DNA from: Terriglobia bacterium | GTDB taxonomy: Bacteria > Acidobacteriota > Terriglobia > UBA7540 | DNA: 8,094 bases | NCBI GenBank assembly: GCA_020072905.1 | Contig: JAIQGB010000373.1 | Span: 1 to 8,094, forward strand | Direction: 5' to 3' | Part shown: in pieces, positions 7,065 to 8,094 of the stretch | How the letters are laid out: each line of letters begins with the position of its first letter | Position numbering within the stretch: position 1 is the stretch's first letter | Notes under the pieces: generated by a model | The model's input: the letters and a program-made list of their open reading frames with translations, nothing else | The model's database searches: none | Told to the model about the DNA's origin: nothing | Translations under genes and position numbers: made by a program

Positions 7065-7070
7065 CTCCCT
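7065..7070 (-). promoter_or_regulatory. Ribosome-binding site for the TTG start of gmhA
   Basis: On the minus strand AGGGAG lies 7 bases before the TTG at 7057-7055. Together with the upstream in-frame TAG it decides the start of this gene, which lacks a usable ATG. Confidence 0.55.
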
Positions 7071-7338
7071 GCCGACTATTCGCCGGCCGCAGATTCCTGG
7101 CAGGCTTGGTGAAGAGCCTCCGCCACTTCGGGCGGTGTGAACTCGATCGGCAGTTGGCCGGTATCGCGCGCTCGCCCGCCACTAAACGGTTGATGAGGTC
7201 TCCTCTGGGTCGTTCTTTCATCTTGCCTTTCGCATGAAGCCAGGGCGGCCCGAATGCCTACCCGCGGGTTTTCAGAATGCCGCGGAACCCTCGGCAAAAT
7301 GCCCTGTCGTTCCTTCCTCTACTGCCTCGCGACTGTGC

Positions 7339-7368
7339 AGTCTAGCACGCTCGCCCGTGACCCATCAA
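7339..7368 (-). promoter_or_regulatory. Candidate promoter upstream of gmhA
   Basis: On the minus strand TTGATG (7363-7368, 4/6) and TAGACT (7339-7344, 4/6) are 18 bases apart, with TGC just before the hexamer as in an extended -10. Initiation would be near 7331, leaving about 275 bases before the gmhA TTG, which would fit a small leader ORF or an untranslated leader. Confidence 0.42.
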
Positions 7369-7449
7369 CGACCGCCCCGCCGAAGACTCCGGTTCGGACG
7401 GGCTTGATCAATATCCACCCCCGCCACGTCGACGGCGAACTGACAGCAG

Positions 7450-7469
7450 GGGCGGTTTGCGAACCGTCC
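7450..7469 (-). terminator. Hairpin directly after the Mut7-C gene
   Basis: CGGTT (7453-7457) and AACCG (7462-7466) form a stem around a 4-base loop, extendable by flanking G-C pairs. It begins one base after the Mut7-C TAA in the minus-strand direction. No T tract follows, so it may protect the mRNA 3' end or act with Rho rather than serve as a classic terminator. Confidence 0.25.
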
Positions 7470-7946
7470 TTACGGCTCCCCATCCAGGAGCGCGGCGAGG
7501 TTCTTGAGAATCCGTTCCACGTGCGAGCCCTGCCAGTACACGTGCCCGCAACCGGCGCAGCGGTAGAAATCCTCGTACACTTCCGCGACCTTCGGAGGCA
7601 CGCGATCCAATACCGCCTTCTTTTCCACCCTCTCGATTGGGGCATTGCACAACGTGCAGCGCGTCCATAAGCCGGAACGCGCGTCGAGCTTGAAGCGGCT
7701 CACCACTTCGCGAAGCTGCTCGGGGGCGTGCTGGCTTTGCACACTGAAGACGTGGGCGAGGTCGGGAAAGCGTTTTTCGGCATGGCCGCGCGTGAGGACG
7801 ATGCGGTCGCCCTGCCGGGCCGCCTCCTGGAGGTGCGCCGTCGTCATCTCAGGCGAGTACTCGGTGTCGTAACCGAGCAGGCGCAACGTCCTCGCCAAGC
7901 GTCCCAACATCCGGTCAACGACGAACCTGATTGACGATTGCTCCAT
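7470..7946 (-). CDS. Mut7-C RNase domain protein with C-terminal zinc ribbon
   Basis: The 158 residues match the bacterial Mut7-C (formerly DUF82) family in length and order. A PIN-like nuclease half has VDRMLGRLARTLRLLGYD (residues 10-27, with Asp11 and Asp27) and IVLTRG (49-54). A zinc ribbon follows, with Cys97/Cys100 (CTLC) and Cys130/Cys133 (CAGC), and then the hallmark VYWQGSH (136-142). The family is predicted to act on RNA; its substrate is unknown. In family members I know, the LTR motif is followed by Asp (LTRD), a presumed metal ligand. Here it is Gly54, so activity may be weakened. The start is ATG at 7944-7946: it stands just before the conserved first strand but has no Shine-Dalgarno sequence, because the octamer repeat occupies the leader and the first codons. 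Upstream codons are in frame without stops but offer no start codon. Confidence 0.88.
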   Translation of the reverse strand: MEQSSIRFVVDRMLGRLARTLRLLGYDTEYSPEMTTAHLQEAARQGDRIVLTRGHAEKRFPDLAHVFSVQSQHAPEQLREVVSRFKLDARSGLWTRCTLCNAPIERVEKKAVLDRVPPKVAEVYEDFYRCAGCGHVYWQGSHVERILKNLAALLDGEP

Positions 7947-8076
7947 TGGACCATTGAGTGATTTGGCGATTGAGTGATTTAGCGAATGACCTGCAGAACC
8001 TCCACCCTTTGCGTGAGCTCCAAATCCCGAAGAGCCGGGTCACCCAATCACTAAATCACTCAATCTCTCAATTCCT
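7937..8076. repeat. Octamer-repeat element with inverted arms
   Basis: The left arm holds 8-base units beginning ATTG or ATTT in exact register at 7937, 7945, 7953, 7961, 7969 and 7977, decaying at 7985. Units 7953-7968 and 7969-7984 form a 16-base tandem pair with one mismatch. The right arm has reverse-complement units (CAATCACT, AAATCACT, CAATCTCT, CAATTCCT) at 8045, 8053, 8061 and 8069. Bases 7968-7982 and 8051-8065 are perfect 15-bp inverted copies. The core between them (about 7990-8044) is GC-richer with no ORF. The left arm overlaps the start codon and first codons of the Mut7-C gene. The architecture mirrors the heptamer element at 1608-1736, with different unit length and sequence. 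Mobility is inference; no transposase is present. Confidence 0.72.
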
Positions 8077-8094
8077 TGCCCCACTTCGCCTGTG

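Larger units (their letters stand above)
7058..7469. other. Intergenic region between the Mut7-C gene and gmhA
   Basis: These 412 bases hold a hairpin just after the Mut7-C stop (7450-7469), a candidate promoter (7339-7368, minus strand) and a possible small or decayed minus-strand ORF. That ORF would begin at the ATG at 7219-7221 and, after a one-base frame change near 7165-7175, end in a TAG at 7076-7078, 18 bases before gmhA. Nothing else is recognised: no tRNA, no repeat. Confidence 0.5.

Noticed and set aside
6422..7237. Plus-strand ORF of 271 codons opposite gmhA
   Set aside because: The minus strand encodes a clear SIS isomerase; the plus-strand frame is open because of high GC and has no motif or ribosome-binding site.

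Overview
The window is a GC-rich stretch of bacterial chromosome. It carries four recognisable housekeeping or envelope-sugar genes, one large c-di-GMP signalling gene whose reading frame is broken near its N-terminus, and two unusual short-period repeat elements. The gene mix and style (a GAF-GAF-GGDEF-HD-GYP protein, a Mut7-C RNase protein, an envelope-type SIS isomerase) would fit a soil or sediment Acidobacteriota-like Gram-negative bacterium. This is inference from protein style only, with no marker gene present.

Layout: (1) 1-1607 (+) is glmS, missing roughly its first 75 codons upstream of the window. (2) 1608-1736 is a heptamer-repeat element with inverted arms. Its right arm encodes the last codons and the stop of the next gene. 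(3) 1718-2695 (-) is galE, convergent with glmS. (4) 2696-3537 is an 842-base divergent intergenic region with a candidate galE promoter, a perfect 14-bp palindrome, a candidate promoter for the rightward gene and a possibly folded leader. (5) 3538-6301 (+) encodes a membrane-anchored sensor: TM helix, damaged GAF, two intact GAF domains, GGDEF and HD-GYP. It is split over two frames that meet near 3895-3902. (6) 6440-7057 (-) is a gmhA-like SIS isomerase, convergent with the sensor. (7) 7058-7469 is a leader region with a candidate promoter and a possible decayed small ORF. (8) 7470-7946 (-) encodes a Mut7-C RNase/zinc-ribbon protein. (9) 7937-8076 is an octamer-repeat element, again with inverted arms, overlapping the start codon of the Mut7-C gene.

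GlmS (glucosamine-6-phosphate), GalE (UDP-galactose/UDP-glucose) and the GmhA-like enzyme (heptose phosphate) all supply cell-surface polysaccharide precursors, and GlmS and GmhA share the SIS fold. The sensor protein would make and break c-di-GMP, which often controls surface polysaccharide and attachment. No direct regulatory link is visible here. The least ordinary features are the two inverted arrays (period exactly 7 in one, exactly 8 in the other), each around a GC-richer core and each running into a coding sequence. The frame break in the sensor gene comes next in interest.
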